Shown here piece after piece: positions 10,931 to 21,820 of a stretch of DNA of 64,000 nucleotides. Below the pieces are notes generated by a model that ran no database searches, was not told where the DNA came from, and saw only the letters and a list, made by a program, of their open reading frames with translations. The stretch comes from Microstegium vimineum (taxonomy: Eukaryota; Streptophyta; Magnoliopsida; Poales; Poaceae), in assembly GCA_022036555.1 (NCBI GenBank), contig CM039119.1:9548001-9612000 (forward strand), in the 5' to 3' direction. The first letter of the stretch is position 1; each line of letters opens with the position of its first letter. The position numbers were made by a program, and so were the translations under genes.

Positions 10931-12309
10931 CATCCGTCGACCTGGGCTCGGGGGCTCCCGCCCTCGAGCAAGGGGTCGACCCACCCCCCTCGACCAATCC
11001 CCCCTCGAGCGGGGGAGAGGTCATGGAGATCGACGGGGCCACCGTGGCGCCAACCCATCCGACGGATTGGTGCGCGCCTTACCTCGAGTACCTGACGCAA
11101 GGCGAACTCCCGGAAGACCGCACGGAAGCCCGTCGAGTAGCTCGACGTGCCAAAACCTACGTCTTGTACGGGGACAGCCGCGAGCTATATCGACGCAGCC
11201 CGTCGGGTGTACTCCAACGCTGCCTCACCCTCGAGGAGGGGAGGGCACTGCTGAAGGACCTACACTCGGGGGCTTGTGGCCACCACGCGGCGCCAAGAAC
11301 GCTAGTAGGAAGTGCCTTTTGACAAGGCTTCTACTGGCCGACGGCCGTCAACGACGCCACCAAACTCGTTCGATCATGCCAGGGATGCCAATTCTACGCC
11401 AGGCAGACCCACCTACCCGCCCAAGCTCTTCAGATGATACCCATAACTTGGTCGTTCGCAGTATGGGGGCTCGACATGGTCGGTCCCCTGAAAAGAACCA
11501 AGGGTGGGCACACTCACCTTCTCGTGGCCATCGACAAGTTCTCGAAGTGGATCGAGGCTCGGCCCATCGCCAACATCCAGTCTCGGCAAGCCGTGCTATT
11601 CTTCACCGACATCATCCACCGCTTTGGGGTCCCCAACGTCATCATCACCGACAATGGCACGCAGTTCACCGGCCAAAAGTTCTTGGACTTCTGTGACGAT
11701 CACCACATCAGGGTGAATTGGTCTGCAGTTGCCCACCCTCGAACTAACGGTCAGGTCGAGCGTGCCAACGGCATGGTTTTGCAGGGCCTCAAGCCAAGGA
11801 TCTTCGACCGGCTGAACAGACATGGAAAGAGATGGGTCGAAGAGCTGCCCACTGTGCTATGGAGTCTCCGAACGACACCGAGTCGAGCTACGGGGTTCTC
11901 CCCGTTCTTCTTGGTCTATGGGTCCGAGGCCGTCCTCCCCACCGACCTCGAGTACGGGTCCCCTCGACTGAAAGCCTACAGCGAGCAAGCCAACACAGTA
12001 GCCCGAGAGGACTCCCTCGACCAGCTCGAGGAAGCTCGTGACATGGCCCTCTTCAAGTCGGCCCAGTACCAGCAGACGCTACGACGCTACCACGACAAGA
12101 ACGTGTGCAAAAGGGACCTCAACGTCGGCGACCACGTTCTGCGCCGTCGACAGAGCAGCAAGGGGCGTCACAAGCTGACACCACCTTGGGAGGGACCCTT
12201 CATCGTGGCGGAGGTGCTGAAGCCCGGCACTTACAAACTGAAGAACGAGAAGGGCGAGGTCTTCACCAACGCGTGGAACATCGAACAGCTACGTCGCTTC
12301 TATCCCTGA
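10931..12309 (+). pseudogene. Integrase of gypsy element 1, one nonsense codon
   Basis: The N-terminal zinc-binding HHCC region spans about 11235-11420 (LHSGACGHHAAP, then CQGCQFYARQTH). It is cut by an in-frame TGA at 11320 just before QGFYWPTAV. The catalytic core is complete: Asp in VWGLDMVGP, Asp in IITDNGTQFTG and Glu in NGQVERANG. The C-terminal half has the GFSPFFLVYGSEAVLP box and a chromatin-contact-like beta domain (HKLTPPWEGPFIVAEV), ending at LRRFYP with stop at 12307-12309. It joins the cDNA to the host chromosome. Only the single stop prevents its translation. Confidence 0.9.
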
Positions 12310-13215
12310 GGCCCCAGGGCCTTGTACATTTTCGCATTTATGTAAAAGTTTTCGAATGAATAAAATGTTCTCGAAACACTTTTTCACGTTCGTTCGTAGC
12401 TCGAAGGTAGCCTCGACTTTGCCCGGACAAAATCGAGCTCCCCTCGGGGCTGGCAGAAGGGCACCCCCCTCCTAAGCCCCCGAAAACCCGTACGCTTTTT
12501 CTCGAAACTCGACCCCCTCTCGTTCTTCGCCTCGAGTATGCTTCATAACTAGGTAAAGGCGCCTCGAACCCCCTAAGGGTCAAGGGTGTCGTCGAGTCAG
12601 GGACCCACCTACGCCCCAGAGCTACGGTATCCCTACTCGCCACCCCCCTTCCAGGGATAAGAGCGTACGTCGAATACTTAAGTTCACGAGCGTCAACTTA
12701 GGCAAAGAAAAGCAGAGAGAGCCCGAGAAGTAGAAGTAACGAGACGAACCCATCCACAGCACTAAGGTAGCCTCGACTTTGCCTCAGCAAAGTCAAGCCT
12801 CCCTCTGGGGCTAACAGGGGGGGCACCCCCTTCCTAGGTCTCCGAAAACTCAACGTTTTTTCGAAACTCGACTCTCCCTCTCGTTCTTTCCCTCGAGTAT
12901 GCTTCTGAACTAAGTAAAGACGCCTCGAGCTCCCTAAGGGTCGAGGGTGCCGTCGAGCCAGGGACTCACCTACGCCCCAGGGCTACGGTATCCCTACTCG
13001 CCACCCCCCTTTCAGGGATAAGAGCGTGCGTCGAACACTTAGTTCACAGGCGTCGACTCAGGCAAAGAAAAGCAGGGAAAGCTCGAAAAAGCATTATATA
13101 CAAAAAGCCCTCGGGGCTTGGCATTGTATCGATACAATGACCTAACTATTACATGGACCTTTTTGTCCAGATATGGCTCGCAGGCCCGTGACTACCCGTC
13201 GACATCTCCAGAGGG
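12310..13215. repeat. Non-coding spacer with two 360-bp tandem units
   Basis: GGTAGCCTCGACTTTGCC occurs at 12406 and again at 12766, and the blocks that follow match over about 350 bp with scattered changes. Both include CTCGAGTATGCTTC and CTACGGTATCCCTACTCGCC. The spacer separates the convergent 3' ends of pol (12309) and the antisense gene (13216), so it may contain terminators for both. I see no coding sequence in it. Confidence 0.85.
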
Positions 13216-16200
13216 CTACTCATCCGCCGAGGGGATCACGTCGGGCTCGAAGAGTTTCGCCAGCTGGCCTCCGGGCACCTTTGCGTGATCCATCAGCTCC
13301 TGACACCTCGCGTCGTTCTGTTCCTCGGTCAAATCCGGGTCAGTGGCGAACCCGTCGACAACGAGGTTGAGATCCACGTCGTAGAAGGAGTTGACGACCG
13401 CGAGGGTCCGCTTCACCCCCACATGCAGGGCGGCTCGGACGTTCTCCGTCACCCCCCGCGTCATGGCATAGGAGCGGCGCAGCAAGGATTCCCCCCGAGC
13501 GTCCCCCTCGAGCTCCGGCTCCGGCTCCGGCTCGACCGAGAGGTCGTCGCAGAAGGTGTTGATGGCGGCCGTAAGCGTCGCGTTGAGGTTCGCCTCGGTG
13601 CTTAGCAGGCCCTGAAGATTGTCCAGGTCCTTGTGGGCGCGGGCATTCTCCTCCGCAAGCTCTGCCGAAACAAGCACATAACGGTCAAAACCCGAAAGCA
13701 GAAAAAGGGTCGAGGCAGGACAGACCCCGCAAACACCCGAAACACTCACCTTGGGCCTGCACATCCAAGGTGGAGTAGGCCTGCTCGGTCTCCTCGAGCT
13801 GGTGGCGGACGGTGTCAAGGTCGGAGGACTGGCCCCTGACATGGGCCTCGAGACCCTCGACGGTCTTGTATGCCTCGCCGAGGGCCTCCCTCTGCTTCAT
13901 CGCCACCATGCCCAAGGAGGTCGCGCGGGTCCGAGCCTTCTCCTCCGAGGTGGCCAGAGCGTCGCGCTCGTGGAAGACGGCATCGAGGTCTCCCCTCAGC
14001 CGGGCGGCCTCCTCCTCGGCCTTGCGCTGGGCCTCGAGGGCGGCATCCCGCTCCTGCCCGACGGCGATGGTCGATCGAAGGGCATCATCGAGCTTCGCCT
14101 GCGCCGACGACAAGGCCTCCCGGGCTTCCTTCTGGACAGCCTCGTAGCCGGCCTTCGCGTGAGCGACCCTCGACTCAGCATCCTTCTGGATAGTCGCCGC
14201 CTCCGCCTTCGCACGAGCGGCCTCATCCCTCGCCTTCTCCAGAGAGGCGTGGAGGGTCGAGAGTTGCCCCTGTCCCGGAGAATGTACTGGGACTTCTCGT
14301 ACGACCTCACCCGCAGCGACTGACAAGGATAGAAACAGAAATCATCAACAAACGGCAACCAGGCAGCTCAAAGCACTATCTAAGGTGGAATAGAACCTAC
14401 CTCCATCCCCTCGCGTATGTCCGCGGCGGCGACCTCCGCAGCGCGATGCACCGAGTGTTCAAACCATCCCCGGAGCTCCTCGACGTTCTCCCACCGTCGA
14501 AGCTCGAACTAGTCGTCGAGCGTGAGGAAGACTCGCTCGGGGTCTCGAGGGTCCGCCACCTCGAGAACCTCCTGGCCCCACGCCGCGCTGCGGGCGGCAA
14601 TCCTCTGCTCCATCGGCCTGGTGACGCCAATGCGCAGGTCCCCCCCTCCTCGGTAATCGGAGAGGGGCGAGGCTTCCTCCTCGGCGCCACCTCGCAAGGA
14701 TGTCGACGGCCCCACCAAGCCGTCGCCTCCGGTGGAGGAAGATCCCGGCCGATAGGATGGCCCTGCGCGATAAAGAGCTCAAAAAAGTAAGTACCCAGCC
14801 AGATAAACCCACCGCGTCTCGAGCGAATCGAAGTGCGACTTACCTTGAGACGCCGGCCCCCCAACCTCGAGGGGAGGTCGAGCCACCTCCGGCTCCGCCC
14901 GAGGGGCCACGATAATGGCCAGTTCAGTCGGGTCCACCAACTCGGCCACCATCTCGTCCACTTGGGAAGGGGTGGACTCCATCAGCATCCCGCCCTGCGT
15001 TGGCGCGGACGGTCCCTCGACGCGCTCGAGCTGGAGTCGAGCCTCCAGCGCCGCCAGACCCTCGGGCCAGCGCCCCGGCGTCGGGTGAGCCGGGGCCTCC
15101 CGCTCATTTGCGGGGCCCTGGGGCTCGACCACCTCCATCTCTTGGGCCGCGGCGGCCGTCGGCGGGAGCTCCGCGCCCCCCGGGGCGCCGGACGCGACCT
15201 TTTCTGATGGCCGTGCAGGCACCGCGACCGTCGCTTCGACGACCACCACCGCCGGCAGGTTCGCCTCCTCCGCCGTCCGGGTAGACGCCGAGGCCCCCTG
15301 TGCCTCCCCCCGCGCTGCCACCTCCGGGGCCGTGGCTGCCTTTGCTGCCTCGGGGGCGGCCGTCGAAGGGGGCGGGGCTGTCGGACCAGCCTCGACGCCT
15401 GCTTGCACTGCGGCCCCCGTCTTCAGCTTTTTGGCGGGGGCGGGGGACGCAGCTCCCAGCCGGCGCTTCGACCTGAAAAAGGAACACGTGCGCAATAATA
15501 AGCACGAGTCCTCACCGACGAAAAAAGGGAAAGACGCACAATAACCAGAACTCGACTTACCCCATCGGAGCCCGACACTTCAGCTCGGCACCCGTCGGGC
15601 TGGTCGAGCTCTGGGGCGCCACCGCTCGGGGGGCGGGGGTCGAGGCGGCACTCGCCACCTTCTCCCGAACAGGGGCTGGCGGCGCCACCGTCGACTTCTT
15701 GCCGGCCCCCACCCGTGCCGACGGGCCCGGCGCCCGCACGCTCGACGCGGCGGGCTTCGGGGGCTCGCTCGATTGACTCTTCGACGGCGGCACCACCTTC
15801 GCCCTCTTCCCGGTCTCCACCTGCGCCGGCGGGCCCGGCACCCGGCCGCTCGACGCAGCGGGCATCGGGGGCTCGCTCGATCGACCCCCCGACGAGGGCC
15901 GCGGCGTCTGCGACCGCGTTTGCCGCGGCGTGACTTCTTGCGAGGCCACGGGGCGCTCCGCCCGTGGCCCAACTTCAACAGAAGGGGCCGACTTCGAGGT
16001 CGACCCCCCTTCTCCACTAGTAGCAACGGCCGCCTGCTCAGGCGCCGTCTCCTCTTCCTCCTCTTCCTCCTCGTCCTCCTCATCCTCCTCCTCGTCCTCC
16101 TCTTCTGAGGGTGACAGCTCCTCATCGAGGCCCAACCGCTTCTGTTGGGCCCGGCGCTGCTTCCTCTCCTCTTTCTCTAGAGCCTTCTTGGCCGTCTTCT

Positions 16201-17313
16201 TCTTTTTCTTGTCCTTGTCGGACTTTTGCTTCTCCGCGCGGAGGCGGTTCGCCTCCCTCGTGGCCCGGTCCTCCGGTACCGGCGGACGCGAGCGCTTGTA
16301 GGACACATTCCCCTGCGGGACGCAAGGGGGTCAGAAAACGAGCAGAAAAGAGAGGAGGGGACGAGAGCGAGGACTCTAACCGGAGAAAGGGTCTTACCAG
16401 CTCATAGAAGCCCTCGTCCAGCTTCATGGGGACATTCGTGATGTCCTTGGGGGCGAACCCCCCCCCCCCCCGCGAAAAAGCGGCGGACGCGGCTGACCAC
16501 CCGGTCCGGGGTCAACTCTTCCTCGACGAGGCGGCACCCCGATAGATCGACCCCCGGACCCATCTCGTCAAGGCGAAGGGGTCGAGCCATCAGCGGCAGA
16601 ACCCGCCGTCGATGGAACGCCGACGCAGCGATCTCCGCGATAAGGCCCCTCTCCTTCAGATGCCCGAGCGCGTCCAGCAGGCCCTTGAGATGCTTCTGCT
16701 TGTCCGACGGGACATCGTACCTCCAGCGCCCGGGCTCGACGTCGAGTGTCCTCCCGGTGTACGCCGGGAGCAGATTGTCGTCGTTCCTCAGGTAGAACCA
16801 CCCGGAATGCCACCCGGAGTGGCTCGAGGACGGGTTCGCGGGAAGCCAAAACTCCGGCCGCTTGACGCAGATGCTGCAGCCTCCGGCCCTGACCTTCCGA
16901 CGGACGCCCTTGCTGACCGAGGCGGTGAAGATGTTGGCCTTGAAGATGTGGATCCACAGATCCCAATGGGGCTCGATACCCAGGTAGCCCTCGCACACCG
17001 CGGCGAAGACCGCCGCCTGGCTAACGCCGTTGGGAGTGAGGTGCTGGAGCTCCACTTCATAGTGGTAGAGGAGCGCGCGCAGGAAGCGGCTGGGTGGGGC
17101 CCCCAGCCCCACCCGGTGGAAGACCTCGAGCGACACCACGTACCCCTCCGGCGGGTTGGGCTCGGCGTGGTCCGGCGGCGGAGCTATCCACTTCGGCCTC
17201 TCCGTCGAGGTAACGGGCCGGAGAAGCCCGCTCTCCACCAACCCCTCCAGGTACGACTCACGGACCGAAGAAGCAGGCTAGGCGTCGGCGCCGAAGAGCT
17301 GGAAAGCAGCCAT
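13216..17313 (-). pseudogene. Spliced antisense gene of Tat element 1 (gypsy-type transposon domain plus coiled coil)
   Basis: Six exons can be drawn on the minus strand: 17313-16398, 16312-15561, 15472-14844, 14762-14401, 14319-13750 and 13661-13216. Every intron is GT-AG and short (about 80-90 bp). The summed length, 3675 nt, is a multiple of three (about 1,224 residues). Exon 1 starts MAAFQLFGADA and carries a globular domain (NPPEGYVVSLEVFHRVGLG, FLRALLYHYEVELQHLTPNG, WHSGWFYLRNDDN) resembling the Pfam 'putative gypsy type transposon' family. Exon 2 is Lys-rich, then strongly acidic (poly-Glu), then Pro/Ser-rich. Exons 3-4 are Ala/Pro-rich, exon 5 is a long coiled coil, and exon 6 has a conserved C-terminus. 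In-frame TAG codons at 17278-17280 and at about 14509 break this copy. The function is unknown. Antisense extra genes are known in Tat elements. Confidence 0.75.
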
Positions 17314-17410
17314 GGGAACGGCGGTTTGCTCGGGCTTGGAGGCGGAGGGTACGTTCCCTATCTTTCTCTTTCTCTCTCGCTCGCGCAGATTTCCTGCTCG
17401 CGGGACGCCT

Positions 17411-18651
17411 TGAAGGAATACGAGGTTGCTACGCTAGCCGGAAAACAAAACTTTTCGACCTCATAAACCAGGATCTACTGCTAGTTACAGGTTACGGGAT
17501 TACCACTAGACGCGCAGGTGCAGCGGAAGACGACTTGATGTAGTCATGCGCGTCGCAGCAGGCAGTGCAGTTGCGTGGTCGTCCGTCTCAACGTCCCCTT
17601 CATGCGGTTCGTCCTTGTGCTCCAGATGCAGCACCTCCGAGGAATCCCACACGTGCAGGGAGGAAGCGTTGCGCCTCCGGACTGCTAGGTCCGCGAGGAG
17701 CAAAAGGCGCGAGTGTGGGGAGGCGATGGCGGCTGCCAAAAAGCGTGGATCAATTCGCCCCGCGCCCACCCCTTGCTTATATAGGCGTCCTAACGAGCTC
17801 CCACGGTGGAGGCCCATTAGAAACCCTAAACCTAGTCTAATTCGGGTCCAACCCGAATTAGGCTTCCAACCCCTTAAGCGTGCGCCCCTATGGGCTCACG
17901 CATACATAGACATGGCCCAAGTACTCTTACTCGACCAATAGTTGATAGCGGCCTCTAGCAAGACGTGTCAACTCCTATGTATACGCTATGATCATATCAG
18001 ACGAACCACTATGACCATGTACAAGTTATTCCCTTCGCCACTCGATATATGGTTCAACTCGTGGGTTAACACTTAACCCAAGCATGGCCATGCATTTGTT
18101 GATCCAATCACATGAGTGATCCAGTGATGTATCTCTCACGAAGAGAGGGGCAAATTCCATCTTGATTGTCTATGTCTCATAGCATGTTTCCCAACCACCC
18201 AAGGACCACCTTTATAACTACCCAATAACAGAGTAGCGTTTGATAGTCTCTAAGTAGATCGTTTCACATCTTGAGTACATACCACAATCTCAGGTCTAAG
18301 GACATAACGTACATGACATGAATAGAGACTTTCTCTTGTTGGGTCAGTCCAGCCTACATGTCTCACATGTGCCCACATTATTAGTTTGACATCTCTATGT
18401 CTATGACTTGTGAAACATAGTCATCAACTAATACATGTGCTGGTCTAATATTCAAGTGTGCTCTTACAAGAATGCCGACCAGGGACTACTATTAGAATAA
18501 CCATTCAGGTAATTGAGTTCCACAAACAATTCACATAATTGTCAATCAATACTAGTTGTCTATAATGGATATTCAAAGAACACTTTATTAATCATGGATA
18601 CAATCGGAATATAATCATCTACATGATTAGCTCTAGGGCATATTCCCAACA
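17411..18651 (-). mobile_element. Ty1/copia solo LTR
   Basis: Read on the minus strand it starts TGTTGGGAATATGCCCTAG at 18651 and ends CCTTCA at 17411, 1241 bp. It is flanked by the perfect pentamer CGCCT at 17406-17410 and 18652-18656. No internal copia sequence or second LTR is present, so it is a solo LTR left by recombination. The start resembles LTRs of the Angela/BARE copia group (family resemblance, not a search). It lies within the 5' leader of the antisense gene and must be younger than the gypsy element. Confidence 0.92.
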
Positions 18652-18750
18652 CGCCTAAGGCAGAGGCAGAGAAAGGAAGGCAAGGAAGACGAAGGCAAGG
18701 AGACGGGGAAGGCAAGTGTGCGTAAAGGGCACCAGACGCCTCACCCTCAC

Positions 18751-18758
18751 TATTTATA
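18751..18758 (-). promoter_or_regulatory. Probable TATA box of the antisense gene
   Basis: On the minus strand the sequence is TATAAATA in a GC-rich setting. If the solo LTR is removed, this box lies roughly 190 bp before the antisense ATG at 17313, a normal distance for a TATA promoter plus a short leader. No other TATA-like site lies between 17313 and 18750 outside the solo LTR in the right orientation, so I treat this as the internal antisense promoter. Confidence 0.6.
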
Positions 18759-18956
18759 CGCGGGAGGCCAACGGACGGATCCGGCAACAGGCAAGAGAAT
18801 CTCCGCATTTAATTCGCCTGTACTTCCTTCCTCGTATTCCCTCCAGGATAAGGCGTAACGTCCCATCATCGGGTTCCGCACCGCACTCTGCGTTGTAACC
18901 GCACTATTGCGCCGAACGGACACCGCCTAAAAAGGCGCACGGCCGGAAACGTCGTC

Positions 18957-20110
18957 TTCGAGGGTAAGGAATCTTGAGGCAGCGAGAGCTAGCCCTCGAA
19001 AGAGGGTTCGACAGCTACCCTCGAGTGCCCGAGGCCAGAAATGACCTCGGGTTAGGACCTCGGTCCACCCCCAAAATCTCGAGGGGACAAAGGCCGGCCT
19101 ACGAACGGGCTCGATAGCCCCCCTCGAGCGCTCAAGGCCTGACAGGGCCTCGGGTCGTCAACTTCAGATCGTTCCATGGCCTCGAAGGGGTAAAGGCTGG
19201 CCCGTCCGGGGGTTCGACAGCCTCCCTCGAGAGCTCCGACACAGGTATGTCCCCAAGTTCAATACAACAACCACCTGCTTTTCCCCTCGGCGGTCCACAA
19301 GGTCGGACTCCTCCTCCCGAGGATAGCGTCGGATGACGAACCATCCGTCAAATCTTGAGGGAGCGAAGGTTGGCCCTTACATAGGGCTCTACAGCCGCCC
19401 TCGAGTACCTGAGGTCAGGAAGGACCCATGATTATCGTACTCCGGTCCACCCCCAAATCTTGAGGGAGCGAAGGCTGGCTCCACGAACGGAGTTCGACAG
19501 CCGCCCTCGAGTACACGAGTCAGGGATGTCCCCGGAACCTCGAGAACGAACTCTCGAGGCTCCCTGGGACATATCCGAGGCATACCTAGGAACACCTAAG
19601 GATCCCTACGCTGGGAGGCATCGAGCCACCAACTCCTATCGAACGGGGTTGGCACCTTGGTGGTCCACATGGTCGTGCTTAGCGAGCCGTACGGCTTGCT
19701 TAACAATGAGAACGCCTCCGGGCTGCTAGTCGATCCCTATCGAACGGGGTCAAGTTCTCACTCAGATTTTTACCCGTACAGGGCGCCATTCCTAATGGAC
19801 TCGCGCCCGAGAACAGCTCACCGAGGACTTCGGGCTCGTCCTAACGAGGATAGCTCGATGCTCTTCACCCCACGATCCGAGCGAAAGGATCCGTGGGAAG
19901 GACGCTATGAGGTAGTGAAGGCCTAGCCATTCGAGGGCTCGAGGGCCCGACTACGCACGGCACCCCTCGACGAAAGAGGGTCGAAAACTCGCAACCTGGC
20001 AGACAGAGTCGACCTCTCGGGCGGGGCGCTCTGACTCCAGTGGTGCTCGAGGGAGCGAAGGCTGGCCCTCGGTAGGGTTCGACAGCCGCCCTCGAACACT
20101 TCTCTTTGCA
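18957..20110. repeat. Degenerate tandem array of about 100-150 bp units
   Basis: Units share the order ATCTTGAGGGAGCGAAGG, CTGGCCC, GGGTTCGACAGCC and CCCTCGAG. They recur near 18975, 19080, 19180, 19350, 19460 and 20050 with many substitutions. The region lies upstream of the antisense promoter and inside the 3' spacer of the element. It has no coding content I can support. Confidence 0.7.
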
Positions 20111-20194
20111 GGAAAAGGAACGGGATCGACCCCTCGACAGGGCGCCGCGTCTCCAGGTATCCTTAAAAAACCCCACTACACAACGTATTTTAGC

Positions 20195-20271
20195 CCCCAG
20201 AGGAGTTCTAGATCACTCCTCTGGGGCCTCGGGGGCTACCCCCGTGGGGTGCGCTCGCGCGCACCCCACGG
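20195..20271. other. Two consecutive hairpins inside the 3' LTR
   Basis: CCCCAGAGGAGT (20195-20206) pairs perfectly with ACTCCTCTGGGG (20215-20226). Then CCGTGGGGTGCGC (20242-20254) pairs perfectly with GCGCACCCCACGG (20259-20271) across a TCGC loop. The first hairpin is repeated with one mismatch at 20357-20388, next to the polypurine tract. A hairpin like the second one occurs at the same place in element 2 (49212-49236). Confidence 0.85.
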
Positions 20272-20388
20272 AGAATTGGATTTCTCACTAACCCTGCAGG
20301 GCAAAGATAAAACCTCCGGGCAATCCTTGCTCCCTCCGAGAAACGCGTGTTATAGCCCCCAGAGGAGTTCTAAATCACTCCCCTGGGG

Positions 20389-20401
20389 CCTCGGGGGCTA
20401 C
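20389..20401 (+). other. Polypurine tract
   Basis: CCTCGGGGGCTAC sits directly against the 3' LTR start TGTCGGG, where the plus-strand primer is expected. The same GGGGGCTAC abuts the 3' LTR of element 2 on its own strand. Confidence 0.75.
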
Positions 20402-21568
20402 TGTCGGGTACGAAGGTAAGGGGTACCCTAAACCCTTCGATAAATTAACGCTAAACATAGCAACCATTTTTAAGGCAAGGATCAGCCCACTGCTCGGTGA
20501 GACGCGGCCCATCAATCGAGGGTCCCATCTACACCAACTGCATCAACAAGTCACAACCCCGGCTCCACCTCGACGACGGACGAGGGGTCGGACGAACGAC
20601 CCCCGGCTCCACCTCGATGACGGACGAGGGGTCGAACGAACGACCCCCCGGCACCACCTCGACTTCGACCTCCCCAACCCCGTCGACGCCTCGACCTTCC
20701 AAGCGTCGTCGACAGACGAGGGCTCGATTAACCCAACCACTCCGGCATGGGTAAAAGTAAACCCACCTGACGACATGGGCGCCTGCGTCCACTGTCAAAT
20801 CCGCCAACTCCCCGACAGGTCCCCGACTCCCGTCAACTGTGCCGCCACTGCTGCCACTACGCGAGTACGGACTTCAACAGTACCCCTCGGAAAGTGAACA
20901 GTGCGACCCTCGACGACGACTTCGGGAACGCGACGGAGTCATACGAGGCTCGACCTCCCCCCTCGACCGGGGGCTCGACCCCCTCCTCTTCAACAACTCC
21001 GGTACGGAAGACGTCCCATCCGCCCCGTCCCGCTTCGGCCGTGGGACTCACGCCCGCCTGCGGACACTGCACTGCGACGACTTCTACTAATGCCACGACC
21101 GGGGACGCCTGAAGGACGGGAAGACCACGCCGCCACAGTGTTCGATGTCTCTTCGCCCATACTCCTACTGTTAGGACCCTGTACCCTCGGGTCTCCCCTT
21201 GGTCTATAAAAGGGGATGCCGAGGTAGAGTATGGGAGGGGGGAGTCTCTCTCGGTCGGCTCCCACTTCATCTAGGACTCTGACCCGACTTTGGTTCTCAG
21301 GGACCCTAGACCACGCCTCGCACACACACCACGCCGCTCGATCGACCCCTCGGGTGGCCGACTTCGTGTAACACTGCTTGTACCCCCCCTGTACGAGCAC
21401 GCTTCGGGTGCGAGATAATACAAGTCATCCTCCCCCCGCTGGACGTAGGGCCTTCTTGCCCGAACCAGGATAAATCTTGTGTCCATCTTGCATCACGTCT
21501 GAGAGAGGAGCACGCGATATACAAATTTACTCGTTGGTGGTCTTGACCCCCGGGTCATAACACCGACA
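20402..21568 (+). repeat. 3' LTR of gypsy element 1
   Basis: Nearly identical to 4683-5873, starting TGTCGGGTACG and ending ACACCGACA. It lacks about 24 bp present in the 5' copy and differs by roughly 20 substitutions by eye. The TATA box is at 21205-21211. Confidence 0.95.
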
Positions 21569-21820
21569 CTTGGGAATAGCAACTTGAAAAAAATAGTAAG
21601 TTGGTTTGAGGAGTTGTTGGAGAGGGAATTTTTTGATTTTGCCAAATTTATAATGATAACAAGTTGGATATCAACTTGATAAATATAGGCGCGCGGAGGC
21701 CGTGAATAGCAACTTGGGAAAAATAGCAAGTTGGTTTGAGGAGTTGTTGGAGAGGGAATTTTGTGATTTTGCCAAATTTATAAGGATAACAAGTTGTTTT
21801 AAGGAGTTGTTGGAGATGCT
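21569..21820. mobile_element. Right part of the split MITE-like element, with 130-bp tandem units
   Basis: Ends in AGTTGTTGGAGATGCT at 21805-21820, the inverted match of 4557-4572. Inside it, GAATAGCAACTTG at 21574 recurs at 21704, giving two units of 130 bp that share AGCAAGTTGGTTTGAGGAG or AGTAAGTTGG, GGAGAGGGAATTTT and GATTTTGCCAAATTTATAA. Confidence 0.65.

Larger units (their letters stand above)
4683..21568 (+). mobile_element. Ty3/gypsy LTR retrotransposon, Tat lineage, defective
   Basis: Two LTRs of 1191 and 1167 bp begin TGTCGGGTACG and end ACACCGACA. The flanking pentamers are CTTGA (4678-4682) and CTTGG (21569-21573), a target duplication with one change. The order between them is gag, protease, RT, RNase H, second RNase H and integrase, followed by about 8 kb containing an antisense spliced gene. 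The second RNase H downstream of the RT-linked one and a long 3' spacer with an extra gene are marks of the plant Tat lineage (family knowledge). By eye the LTRs differ by roughly 20 substitutions and about five indels, so insertion is fairly recent. Stops, frameshifts and a changed RT active site make this copy non-autonomous. Confidence 0.93.

Noticed and set aside
13285..15207. Plus-strand open frames opposite the antisense gene (for example 13285-13605, 13751-14323, 14833-15207)
   Set aside because: They mirror the real minus-strand exons. Only the minus strand has conserved domains, splice sites and a homologue in element 2.
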